A stretch of DNA of 64,000 nt from Flavobacterium frigoris PS1. GTDB taxonomy: Bacteria > Bacteroidota > Bacteroidia > Flavobacteriales > Flavobacteriaceae. Position 1 is the first letter of the stretch, and the number at the start of each line of letters is the position of its first letter. A program made the translations under genes and the position numbers. Positions 27,201 to 35,005 of the stretch are shown here, piece after piece. The stretch covers positions 434,001 to 498,000 of the forward strand of contig NZ_AHKF01000018.1 in assembly GCF_000252125.1 (NCBI RefSeq). Reading direction: 5' to 3'. The notes beneath the pieces are model-generated. The model saw nothing but the letters and a program-made list of their open reading frames with translations. It ran no database searches and was not told the DNA's origin.

Positions 27201-30200
27201 AACCTATAGTGGTAACACTTGGAGTGGTGGCGTTGGTTCAGGCGCGTGGTCACAAAATGCCAACCCTGCTTTGGCTACATTTACACCAACAACCTCATCA
27301 GGTAGTTTCACTGCTATATTAACTGTTGCTGGCTCCGGATCGTGTTCGGGCACTAACCCAATATCTACACGAACTATTACCTGGGAGACTCCTCCAGCAA
27401 TTACTAGTACTAAACCAGGTTCAAGATGCGGTACAGGAACGGTAACCTTGGAAGCCACTGCATCTGCAGGTACAATCAATTGGTATGCAGATTTAACTGG
27501 AGGGGCTTCTCTTGGAACCGGAATCAGTTTTACTACGGTTTCCATTTCTGCAACAGCAACCTATTATGTTGAAGCTATAAATAATGGCTGTACTACAGCA
27601 ACACGAACAGCAGTAGTAGCAGCTGTAAATGCCGTACCCACAATTACAAACACGATAGCTGGTTCAAGAGTTGGAACCGGAACGGTAACTTTAGGCGCTA
27701 CCGCTTCTGTTGGTGTCATCAATTGGTATGCTGCAGCAAGCGGAGGAGTATCTCTGGGATCGGGAGAAAGTTTTGATACACCAACCATTTCATCGACCAC
27801 CAGTTATTATGCTGAGGTAACTAACGGTGTTTGCACCACATTATCTAGAACTGAAGTGGTTGCAAGTGTGACTATTGAAGTTAGTGGTCCGTTACTTGAT
27901 TTAGGGATTCTTACCAATTTTGCTGCCTATACGGTTGCTGGTGCAGTTACTAACTCAGGAACTTCAACGTTGAGTGGCGATATAGGTTCAAATAATGGAA
28001 TTATTACAGGTTTTGGAGCACCTACAACAGCAGGTACAATCTACAATGCTGATGCTACAACTGCTCAAGCTAAAATTGATCTACTTAGAGTTTATATTCA
28101 TCTTAATGACGTATTTGTAACAAATACAACTCATGCCGCCGGTTTTGGAGGGGAAACTCTTACAGCTGGTGTATATTCGATTGCAGGTGCAGGCTCGTTA
28201 ACAGGACCAATAACATTAGACGGTCAAGGAAATGCTAATGCTATATTTATTATTAAATTCGAAGGAGCTTTTACAGTAGCAGCAAATTCTAAAATCATTT
28301 TAGCTAACGGCGCTCGTGCTTGCAACGTTTTTTGGATAGCTCAAGGTGCAATTTCGGCTGGTGCTTCAAGTGATTTAAAGGGAACTCTTATTGCATACCC
28401 GGGTGCTATTACCGTTCCTACTGGTAGTAATCTCGAAGGAAGAATGCTTTCTTCAAGTGGGGCAATAAATTTTGGTCCTGGAGCACTTTCGGTACCAGAA
28501 GGACCCATTACTATTCCTATTAAATGCGATAATACCTGTAATAATAACATCTTAGGGACAGTTGCCAATTTTGTACTTTTTACAAGTGCTGGTGCTGTTG
28601 CAAATAATGGACCTTCTGGTATAGTTGGTGACATTGGATCTAATGAGGGTGCTATAAGTGGTTTTGAAAGTTCAACAATTGAAGGCTCTTTTTATAATGT
28701 TGATGCCGTAACGGCTCAAGCTAAAATAGATTTGCAAGCGGCTTATACACAGCTTATTGGTGTTTCATCAACAAATACAACTCACACTCCTGCATTTGGG
28801 GGTGGAGAGACACTAACTGCGGGAGTTTATTCTATTGGCGGAGCGGGATCTTTAGCAGGAACACTTACCCTAGATGGCCAAGGTGACCCAGATGCATTAT
28901 TCATTTTAAGATTTACTGGTGCATTTGCGACTGCGGCACAATCTAAGGTGATTTTGACAAATGGAGTACGTCGTTGTAATGTTTTTTGGGTAGCCGACGG
29001 TGCAATTTCAATGGGGGCATTTAGTAATATGAAAGGGACGCTTATTGCTAATAATGGTGCCAATAATATGGGAGCTAATGGAAACCTTGAAGGAAGAATG
29101 CTCTCTACTGCTGGGGCTATTGGCATTAGTACTGGTGTGATCTATAACAATACACTATGCTTTAATGCGCCAATAAACAAATGGAAGGGAACAGTTAGTA
29201 CTGTTTGGAATATACCAGGAAACTGGACACGAAATATTGTTCCTGCCGCCGATGATAATATTATTTTTGATGAGGCTCCTGTGAACCATTGCTTCATGTA
29301 TCAAGACCGTTCCGTAACTAATATTACTAATACACAATCTCTTTATGGAGTTGTTCTTAATGGTAATAAACTTACGTTAAAAGGAGAGTTGTTATTCACT
29401 AATGGTGCTTCAATAGATGCTTCTGCGGCAAACTCTACAATTCAATTATCTGGATCGAAAGTTCAGACAATAAACAGTAGTGAGTTTAAAAACAATGAAG
29501 TTTATAATTTGAATATTAATAATTCGAATAATCTACTTCTTAGCGGAAGCCTACGATTGTTAAATAAGTTAACTACTACAACAGGATTAATAGATGCTTT
29601 CACTAATTCACCAGTAATGATTTATGGCGGAAGTACAATACAAACAATTGGAAGCAATCAATTTCTAGGTGAAAAAGTATATAACCTTACAGTAGACAAT
29701 GCAATTGGGGTTAATCTGAATACTAATTTTACCATCGCAAATACATTATTAATTAACGCAAATAAAATAGTTTCAGTTTCCCCTTTATATCAGCTTACGG
29801 CAATGGGAACGATTAACAATAATGCTGGTGCCTCTGGGCTTGTGTTGAAATCAGATGCAACTGGAACCGCCTCTTTATTACATAATTCGAATAATGTACC
29901 TGCTACAGTACAACGTTATATAAGTGGACCTGTAGAAGGCTGGCATTTTCTTTCTTCGCCGGTGTCCAACCAATCTATTAGTGGTTCGTGGCTACCTGTG
30001 GGTAGTTATGGAACCGGAAATGTTGCTACAGGTACAGGTTATGATTTGTATTTATGGGATGAACCATCGTTCAGTTTTAAGTACAAACAAGATGCTAGTT
30101 CAATAGGATGGAACTCGGTACATCCAGGAAGTAATTTTTCTGTTGGACGTGGCTATCTGTATTCAGTACAAGCAGCTAATCCTACCAAAGAATTTCAAGG

Positions 30201-31236
30201 AAATTTGAATAACGGTACTATAAATTATCCAATTACCACAACTGCGACAGCCGATCCAATTTTAATAGAACTTAAAGGTTTCAACCTTGTTGGTAATCCA
30301 TATCCTTCTTCAGTCGATTGGCAGGCCACTTCTGGCTGGGATCGAACTATTTTAGAAAGTAGTGCTGGTGGTAAAGATATGTGGGTTTGGAATCCTACGG
30401 CGAATAATTATGGAGTTTTTAATTCGGTATCAGGAGTTGGAACCAACTCAATTAGCAGGTATTTAGCACCTATGCAAGGTTATTTTGTAAAAGCGGCTAG
30501 TAATGGTGCCATAGGGTTTGATAATTCTGTTCGCACACACACAGGAGCAGGAAATTGGTTTAAAAATTCAGGAATTAAAAATGGCGTGATCCGCATTGAT
30601 GTTCAATCAGAGGATAACAGCGACGCTGATGAAGTGCTTATTCAGTTTGGTTATTCAGACAGTAAGCAGGGAGCTTCAAAACTGTTCAGTCATGTAGTTA
30701 CGGCTCCTAGCCTATATATGAGGTCAAATAGTGTGGACTACTCAGTGCGTTATATGACCAACACAGCTGAAAATACATCTGTGCCATTGAAATTTAAAGC
30801 AGGAAAGGACGGGTTTTATAATTTGGCATTCAATTTTGATTCTAAAGAATTTGACTTTGTAAAATTAGAAGATCGTATTTTGAAAAAATATGCTACTATA
30901 AAACCGGCTACTTTTTATAGATTCAAATCATCGAAAAAAGATGATGTTAATCGTTTCGTGCTGCATTTTACAGATTTGGATACTGCAGTAGAAAATGAAT
31001 TAACCGCATTAGTTTATATGGATGGAAGTCGTCTGGTTGTCGACTTAAAAGCAGTAAATATTCAGACTGAACTTTTAATCTTTGATATTACAGGTAAGTT
31101 ATTATTGCAAAAAGATTTGGATGGCTCAACAGTGCATAAGTTAGATTTGAATTTAACGACACAAGTACTATTAGTAAGCCTTAGTAATGAAAAAGGTACA
31201 TTCAATACAAAAGTTTTATATGACTCTTTAAAATAA
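24286..31236 (+). CDS. Giant secreted adhesin with two ice-binding (DUF3494) domains
   Basis: A 2316-residue secreted protein. Residues 1-20 are a signal peptide. Residues 22-394 form an unrecognised beta-rich domain. Ig-like repeats with TVTLEATASAGTINWYADL-type cores lie at about 395-553, 692-854 and 1037-1200. A GEVED domain (GVWVDWNQNGNFTDSGENF) is at about 554-690. Two almost identical 91-residue units lie at 855-1036. Two DUF3494 ice-binding domains follow (about 1202-1420 and 1420-1620; TLSGDIGSN, FIIKFEGAFTVAANSKIIL, RACNVFWIAQGAIS, LEGRMLSSSGAI). The C-terminal part holds a beta-helix-like stretch and ends with a type IX sorting tail (LLIFDITGKLLLQKDLDGS). It is probably exported by T9SS and anchored on the cell surface, binding ice or inhibiting recrystallisation. 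Confidence 0.88.
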   Translation: MVKKLLFFIVTYLITGYSYSQTPDFKIQHLQFDVPGSGLTITAPKNFSAVNDLSKSFIIVSNNRRNGAGPIGSSASIEARGMSCSVYFSNANTIVFSRGTGANIITRVNIMIVEYLGSVGGPNEIIVRYRNAVTPVAGTAVQSLIMSTIPGNINKCIPFYSVQTTDTQNGGAANSLMLYCSGTNTLNYHRGGATNTVSARVEVVEFTGSNWSVGHGDSGTGGSDSGTITLNSSATGTGGNIFDVGSYSNAFIWHTYKGDSGSGSNESIVDNYPVYTPNGTTKVNWSFANGHAGASERHFVHVLVNSNMNVTRFLDSQNSENESVIDISTADLTDLGQSLILGSSTSTGGGTAYGRGWRNYYFNSLNQAAHWSHRSGNTMLHEIQIIDFIGLSKCPYIIKTTPSSRCGSGTLVLNAKASAGTIKWYATATDGLPLGTGASFTTPIISTTTTYYVDATNNGCTSASRTAVLATIKEIPTIIETTPGSRVGSGTVNLGASASAGTINWYTSSIGGTIIGTGTSFITPSISSTTTYYAEATSNGCDSSTRIAVIAAVSCVSASSDTRYERIINVQIGAINNSSGVSSGGYGDYSNLSTNVDIGNSYPIIVTNGITDVDSQVGVWVDWNQNGNFTDSGENFTTTRVADKFSANIVAPVGASLGSARMRIKIIYTSTLTPCGTTPYGEAEDYTLNVVPIITGVTSNSRCGTGQVTLGAAGTLNSLTNWYSAPYGDTSLASGTSFKTGYLTNTTSYWVDATYKGFTTSSRTVVIATVNTVPTITGITAATRCGTGMVTLGATASAGIINWYADLTGGASLATGNSYMTPSISATTTYYVDATNNGCTTATRTAVVAAVNAVPTSTAGSAISTCTGLTSIAMTGATAGGINNGNTWSGGGGSGAWSQNANPALATFTPTTSSGSFTALLTVEGSGSCTGTNPTSTRTITWGTTPTSTAGNAISTCTGLNAITMTGATAGGTYSGNTWSGGVGSGAWSQNANPALATFTPTTSSGSFTAILTVAGSGSCSGTNPISTRTITWETPPAITSTKPGSRCGTGTVTLEATASAGTINWYADLTGGASLGTGISFTTVSISATATYYVEAINNGCTTATRTAVVAAVNAVPTITNTIAGSRVGTGTVTLGATASVGVINWYAAASGGVSLGSGESFDTPTISSTTSYYAEVTNGVCTTLSRTEVVASVTIEVSGPLLDLGILTNFAAYTVAGAVTNSGTSTLSGDIGSNNGIITGFGAPTTAGTIYNADATTAQAKIDLLRVYIHLNDVFVTNTTHAAGFGGETLTAGVYSIAGAGSLTGPITLDGQGNANAIFIIKFEGAFTVAANSKIILANGARACNVFWIAQGAISAGASSDLKGTLIAYPGAITVPTGSNLEGRMLSSSGAINFGPGALSVPEGPITIPIKCDNTCNNNILGTVANFVLFTSAGAVANNGPSGIVGDIGSNEGAISGFESSTIEGSFYNVDAVTAQAKIDLQAAYTQLIGVSSTNTTHTPAFGGGETLTAGVYSIGGAGSLAGTLTLDGQGDPDALFILRFTGAFATAAQSKVILTNGVRRCNVFWVADGAISMGAFSNMKGTLIANNGANNMGANGNLEGRMLSTAGAIGISTGVIYNNTLCFNAPINKWKGTVSTVWNIPGNWTRNIVPAADDNIIFDEAPVNHCFMYQDRSVTNITNTQSLYGVVLNGNKLTLKGELLFTNGASIDASAANSTIQLSGSKVQTINSSEFKNNEVYNLNINNSNNLLLSGSLRLLNKLTTTTGLIDAFTNSPVMIYGGSTIQTIGSNQFLGEKVYNLTVDNAIGVNLNTNFTIANTLLINANKIVSVSPLYQLTAMGTINNNAGASGLVLKSDATGTASLLHNSNNVPATVQRYISGPVEGWHFLSSPVSNQSISGSWLPVGSYGTGNVATGTGYDLYLWDEPSFSFKYKQDASSIGWNSVHPGSNFSVGRGYLYSVQAANPTKEFQGNLNNGTINYPITTTATADPILIELKGFNLVGNPYPSSVDWQATSGWDRTILESSAGGKDMWVWNPTANNYGVFNSVSGVGTNSISRYLAPMQGYFVKAASNGAIGFDNSVRTHTGAGNWFKNSGIKNGVIRIDVQSEDNSDADEVLIQFGYSDSKQGASKLFSHVVTAPSLYMRSNSVDYSVRYMTNTAENTSVPLKFKAGKDGFYNLAFNFDSKEFDFVKLEDRILKKYATIKPATFYRFKSSKKDDVNRFVLHFTDLDTAVENELTALVYMDGSRLVVDLKAVNIQTELLIFDITGKLLLQKDLDGSTVHKLDLNLTTQVLLVSLSNEKGTFNTKVLYDSLK
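26848..27393. repeat. Tandem 273-bp coding repeat in the adhesin
   Basis: Two in-frame copies (26848-27120 and 27121-27393), each of 91 codons, start with PTSTAG and end with TRTITW. They differ at few positions at DNA level, implying recent duplication or gene conversion. The repeat resembles the SprB-type units of flavobacterial surface proteins. Confidence 0.85.
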
Positions 31237-31821
31237 CTAGTTTTAGTCATTTGTATGACAAGCGTAGTTTTTAGCTACAATTAAAGAATAAAAACCAGTG
31301 GATTAGTCTTGACTGGTTTTTTTTATATCAGGAATTCCCATTTCCGTCATTAATAGTAATCGTTGATTGTACTCGCTATATTTTTTTTAAACAAAACGGT
31401 AAATCTTGTCGTTTTTTAGAATTTAAATTACACAAAAAAAACAGTTTAATTCTTCTCTGTTAAGATTAACTATTTAAATTATACAAGGTAGATATTTGAG
31501 TATATATTTTGAATTTGATCCATTACCCTTGGTGAGTTTAAGTCATAAAAGAAGCATTATGTTTAAGTCTGAGGTGAGGCAAAATTTATTCTGTTTTTCT
31601 TCAGAGATCTTCGCATTTATAGGAAATCTAGTTTTATATGTAAGAAACCTAGTAGATTTGAATTTGGTTAGTGCATTTAATCGGTATTATACGCGTTTAA
31701 TCGATTAGTTTCCGTAACTTTAGGTGTGGAAGTTTTATATGTGATAAAAGTGCCGTAATGATTGCTTAAAATTCATTTAAAACATTCAAAACACAGAGTT
31801 GTCAACCTAAATGGTCTTGTC
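31237..31821. other. Intergenic region between adhesin and first DUF4402 gene
   Basis: Begins with the adhesin terminator. A 70-codon ORF at 31496-31708 has no homology-like features and is not called. No clear TAnnTTTG promoter was found for the DUF4402 gene, although its long leader suggests its own promoter. Confidence 0.45.
31291..31320 (+). terminator. Terminator of the adhesin gene
   Basis: AAAACCAGT (31291-31299) pairs with ACTGGTTTT (31312-31320), followed by more T residues. It lies 55 bases after the stop codon. Confidence 0.75.
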
Positions 31822-32379
31822 ATGAAAAATCTTTTAAAACTAATATTAGTCACTGTAGCACTAGGTTTTACAGCAAATAGTAAAGCACAAACTTTATCTA
31901 CTGCAAATGCTTCAGCAGGAGCAACGATAATTGTTCCAATGACATTAACAGAACAAAATTCATTAAATTTTGGAAGCACTAACAAAAAATTAGGTGTTGC
32001 GGGATCAGTTGTTCTTTCCACAGCAGATGCATCTCGAGATTTTAACGGAGGAGTTTCTGGATCGTCGTTTGGTGATCCAGCTACAAACGCTGTTTTTAAT
32101 ATAACTGGAGCGAATGACAGTAGCTATGCAATAACATTACCTAGCTCAATCACTGTTATGGAGCCAGGTTCTATGACAATGACGATTAATGAGCTAAAAA
32201 TCAGATTTAGTGGTGCTGCTCAAGACATTGCAATTAATGAAGGTAGTAATAGTGTTAGCAAGATGCTTAATGCTAGTGGAAATGATAGTTTCAGATTGGG
32301 AGGAAAGTTAAATATAGGGTCGGAACAGCTGGCAGGCTCCTATTCTGGAACCTATTCTGTTACTGTGGACTATAATTGA
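31822..32379 (+). CDS. DUF4402 fibre subunit, copy 1
   Basis: Started at 31822 (MKNLLKLILVTVALGFTANSKAQ), which gives a signal peptide; the longer reading has none. The 185-residue precursor yields a beta-sandwich protein of the DUF4402 family: LTEQNSLNFGSTNKKLG near the N-terminus (strand plus FG turn) and a C-terminal GSYSGTYSVTVDYN. That closing pattern of alternating hydrophobic residues after G-x-Y is what archaic chaperone-usher subunits of the spore-coat-U type also show. It is followed by its own terminator. I infer that it is a structural subunit exported through the usher encoded 2.6 kb downstream. Confidence 0.75.
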   Translation: MKNLLKLILVTVALGFTANSKAQTLSTANASAGATIIVPMTLTEQNSLNFGSTNKKLGVAGSVVLSTADASRDFNGGVSGSSFGDPATNAVFNITGANDSSYAITLPSSITVMEPGSMTMTINELKIRFSGAAQDIAINEGSNSVSKMLNASGNDSFRLGGKLNIGSEQLAGSYSGTYSVTVDYN

Positions 32380-32410
32380 CTGAATAGTAAAATAATCAAA
32401 AGTAAATGAT

Positions 32411-32436
32411 GGCTGTCCTTTGGGATGGCCTTTTTG
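32411..32436 (+). terminator. Terminator after DUF4402 gene 1
   Basis: GGCTGTCC (32411-32418) pairs with GGATGGCC (32423-32430), with two G-U pairs, and TTTTT follows at once. Confidence 0.7.
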
Positions 32437-32926
32437 CTTTTAATCGTAATTAAAATTAATCCCTTTATAGTGGACTAGTATTTTACTCCTTTGCGTATTC
32501 TTAGTTTTATTATGATCATCATACTACAGTCTGGTTCGGTCAAACCACTTATTTTTTTTCTCTTTTTATTTGGTACTTTTAAATCAATAAATGTACTTCA
32601 ATCGGAAAGTGATATTTGGTCCTAAGTATTACAATTAAGAAGGTTTCTACAGTTCAGGATTTAACGTAAAATTAACGATTTGATTATTATGATTTAACTG
32701 AATCCAATTTTGTCATATTTTGATTTTGGTTGAACTATCTTTTTCTATCTCCTTGTAGCGAAATTGAGATCAGAATTTTTACGAATAATGTTATAATTGA
32801 GTAGAAGTTGCACTTTAACGTTTTTTTAAGTTAGTTACAGACTTTTTTAGGAGTGAGGTGTTGTTACACCATATGTTTGCAGCAGATTTAAAAACCGATT
32901 TACCCAAATCTACTAAAACAAAAAAC
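32437..32926. other. Intergenic region before DUF4402 gene 2
   Basis: AT-rich, no credible ORF with a family signature. It probably holds the promoter of DUF4402 gene 2, but no box matched TAnnTTTG with a proper -33 element. Confidence 0.4.
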
Positions 32927-33496
32927 ATGAAAAAAAACTTACTTACATTAGCAACTATTCTTACAATTGGATTTTTCACAAACAGCACTGTTGCACAATC
33001 TACAACTAAAAGTGAACTAACAAATGCAACTGCAAGTGCACACTTGGTTCAGCCAATGATATTAGAAGAAACGAACGGATTGGACTTTGGAACAATTCTT
33101 TTAACTGATAAATTAGCCGGTAAATTCCTGTTAACTCCGGATGCAAGTGATGATGGAGTCTTGACTGTAACTGAAGGAGGAAACTCAGCAGCATCAGTAG
33201 GAGGGCATAAAGCCAAAGTTGGACTTTATACGGTGAAAGGTTCTAAACATTCAGGATATGCTGTTACATTGCCGTCTACTATTACTGTTAATAGTACTGG
33301 AAGTGCTAATATTGATGAAATGACTATAGATAACTTAAAGTTATATTTTTCTAGTACTTCAAAGATTGATACCGCTGGAAAACTTGATAAAAAAGGAGAC
33401 GATACATTTAAGCTTGGAGGAACATTGAATATTGGTGCAGATCAAGGTGATGGTCTTTATGCAGGAACTTTCACGATAAGTGTTGATTATAACTAG
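32927..33496 (+). CDS. DUF4402 fibre subunit, copy 2
   Basis: Started at 32927 (MKKNLLTLATILTIGFFTNSTVAQ) for the signal peptide. The 189-residue precursor parallels copy 1: MILEETNGLDFGTILLTDKLAGKF, a central HSGYAVTLPSTITVNSTG matching SSYAITLPSSITVMEPG of copy 1, and a C-terminus GLYAGTFTISVDYN. The paralogues are diverged (roughly a third identical by eye). It has its own long leader and a strong terminator, so its amount may be set separately from chaperone and usher, as expected for a major subunit. Confidence 0.75.
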   Translation: MKKNLLTLATILTIGFFTNSTVAQSTTKSELTNATASAHLVQPMILEETNGLDFGTILLTDKLAGKFLLTPDASDDGVLTVTEGGNSAASVGGHKAKVGLYTVKGSKHSGYAVTLPSTITVNSTGSANIDEMTIDNLKLYFSSTSKIDTAGKLDKKGDDTFKLGGTLNIGADQGDGLYAGTFTISVDYN

Positions 33497-33515
33497 GATT
33501 TAATTTGATATAATG

Positions 33516-33551
33516 AAAAGGGAAAGGACAACTTATGGTCTTTTCCCTTTT
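33516..33551 (+). terminator. Strong terminator/attenuator between subunit 2 and chaperone
   Basis: A 14-bp stem (33516-33529 with 33538-33551, one G-U pair) and a T-tract. It lies 20 bases after the subunit stop codon and 58 bases before the chaperone start, so read-through would give lower expression of chaperone and usher. Confidence 0.75.
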
Positions 33552-33569
33552 TTTATGGGTATAAAGTTT

Positions 33570-33577
33570 TATTTTTG
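33570..33577 (+). promoter_or_regulatory. Possible -7 box for the chaperone gene
   Basis: TATTTTTG fits TAnnTTTG, 31 bases before the start codon. The -33 region falls in the T-tract of the preceding terminator and lacks a clear TTG, so the call is weak. Confidence 0.35.
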
Positions 33578-33608
33578 TTTCATACCTCAAATTAAAAAAA
33601 AGAGCACA

Positions 33609-34430
33609 ATGAAAAAGTTACTACTATTCATGACTATAATTGTTTTCAGTTTAGGAGCAAAGGGTCAAGGCGATTTACTAGTTACACCCAAGCGGGTTGT
33701 ATTTGAAGGTAATAAGCAGAAAGAAGTGCTTACTCTGGTAAACGTTGGTAATGAGACGACCACCTATTCGGTTTCTTTTGTTCAAAAAAGCATGAAAGAA
33801 GATGGAAGTTTTGTAGATATTATTGAAACTGAATCGGGGCAAAATTTTGCTGATTCTTATCTGCGTATTTTTCCAAGACAGATTACGTTAGCGCCCAATG
33901 AAGGGCAAACCATCGTGCTACAATACCGACGTAAATCGGATATGGCGTCAGGTGAATACCGTTCCCATTTGTATTTCAGATCTGAAAAAAACTATACGGC
34001 TCTTGGAGATAGTAGCGCAGCCAAAGGTGCTAAAAGTTTAAGTGTACAGCTTATTCCTATTTACGGAATGAGTATTCCTGTAATCATCCGTACAGGCGTA
34101 ACGGATGTAAATAGCACCTTGAGTGATTTAAAACTGCAAGGACAGGATCAAACGGTACAAAACCTTAGTTTTACCATTAATCGATTAGGGAATATTTCAT
34201 TATACGGTGACATTCTAGTACAGTTTATTCCTGAAAAAGGGAAACCGTATGATGTTGCTGCCATAAATGGAGTGGGAGTATACACCAGCATAAACAAGCG
34301 AAAAATAATTCTACGATTAGACACCGAAAGAGGAAAGCCGTTGGCCAAAGGAACATTAAAGGTGACTTACAGTAGTAGTGGAGATTCTAAGGCTTTCGTG
34401 TATGCTGCAAGTGACTTGGTAATTGAATAA
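33609..34430 (+). CDS. PapD-like periplasmic fimbrial chaperone
   Basis: Started at 33609 (MKKLLLFMTIIVFSLGAKGQ), giving a signal peptide and a 273-residue precursor; the upstream extension runs through the terminator. Domain 1 has the chaperone pattern LLVTPKRVVFEGNKQKEVLTLVN, then FPRQITLAPNEGQTIVLQYRR, and GEYRSHLYFR, a hallmark of non-classical (archaic/alternate) chaperones. Domain 1 ends with MSIPVIIRTG. Domain 2 is a shorter Ig-like sandwich (RLGNISLYGDILVQF, AKGTLKVTY). Such chaperones donate a strand to unfolded subunits and hand them to the usher. Placed between two DUF4402 genes and upstream of the usher, it is the key link in the system. Confidence 0.82.
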   Translation: MKKLLLFMTIIVFSLGAKGQGDLLVTPKRVVFEGNKQKEVLTLVNVGNETTTYSVSFVQKSMKEDGSFVDIIETESGQNFADSYLRIFPRQITLAPNEGQTIVLQYRRKSDMASGEYRSHLYFRSEKNYTALGDSSAAKGAKSLSVQLIPIYGMSIPVIIRTGVTDVNSTLSDLKLQGQDQTVQNLSFTINRLGNISLYGDILVQFIPEKGKPYDVAAINGVGVYTSINKRKIILRLDTERGKPLAKGTLKVTYSSSGDSKAFVYAASDLVIE

Positions 34431-34474
34431 GGAAACGGTAATATTATCTATTTAGTAAAGATTGAAAATAGCGA

Positions 34475-35002
34475 TTGACATTGAAAATAGTAAACTCAAA
34501 AAGACCATTTCATACATTAAAGATATTTATAGCTGCACTTTTATTTGGTGCAAGTTATTCGTATGGACAACCTAGCTTGCCGACAAGATCAATAGAAGTA
34601 ACTGCAACCCAGGCACTACAGTTTGGAACTTTTGCTCTTACTGGCGCTGCGGGTGGAAGTGTTGTGGTGGGATATGATGGTAGTAGGGCTGCTACTGGAA
34701 GTATTGCAATTTTGGGTATTTCACCTTATGCGCAACCTGCTATTTTTGAAGTAAAACTACTTCAAGGAAGGAATGTTCATCTTGATTTTTCCCCGACCAC
34801 TACTTTACAGGGGAGTGATGGAGGTTCACTTATACTACACATTGGCCCTACTGAGAAGGGAACTAACGGTGCGTTTTTTTCCACCAATAATAATAGGGAG
34901 TTCACAACGCTTCTAAGGGTCGGAGGCACGCTTGACATACCAGGTAATGCAATTCCGGGTACGTATACTGGTACGTTTTTCATTACCTTTAATCAAGAAT
35001 AA
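34475..35002 (+). CDS. DUF4402 fibre subunit, copy 3 (TTG start)
   Basis: A 175-residue precursor. There is no in-frame ATG before the signal peptide (FIAALLFGASYSYGQ), and a stop codon lies just upstream at 34469, so translation must start at a TTG, at 34475 or 34481. The mature part has ATQALQFGTFALTGAAGGSV near its N-terminus and ends PGTYTGTFFITFNQE, the same closing pattern as copies 1 and 2. It lies 44 bases after the chaperone gene and 3 bases before the usher gene, so it is cotranscribed with both. A minor subunit, initiator or tip protein is plausible; the weak start codon fits low expression. Confidence 0.7.
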   Translation: MTLKIVNSKRPFHTLKIFIAALLFGASYSYGQPSLPTRSIEVTATQALQFGTFALTGAAGGSVVVGYDGSRAATGSIAILGISPYAQPAIFEVKLLQGRNVHLDFSPTTTLQGSDGGSLILHIGPTEKGTNGAFFSTNNNREFTTLLRVGGTLDIPGNAIPGTYTGTFFITFNQE

Positions 35003-35005
35003 GGA

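Noticed and set aside
26775..29126. Several minus-strand ORFs within the adhesin gene
   Set aside because: They follow the tandem repeats of the sense strand, have proline/valine-rich low-complexity translations and no start context; shadows of the real frame.
31496..31708. 70-codon plus-strand ORF
   Set aside because: Non-ATG start in the adhesin-DUF4402 spacer, no domain pattern, isoleucine/phenylalanine-rich as chance ORFs in AT-rich DNA are.
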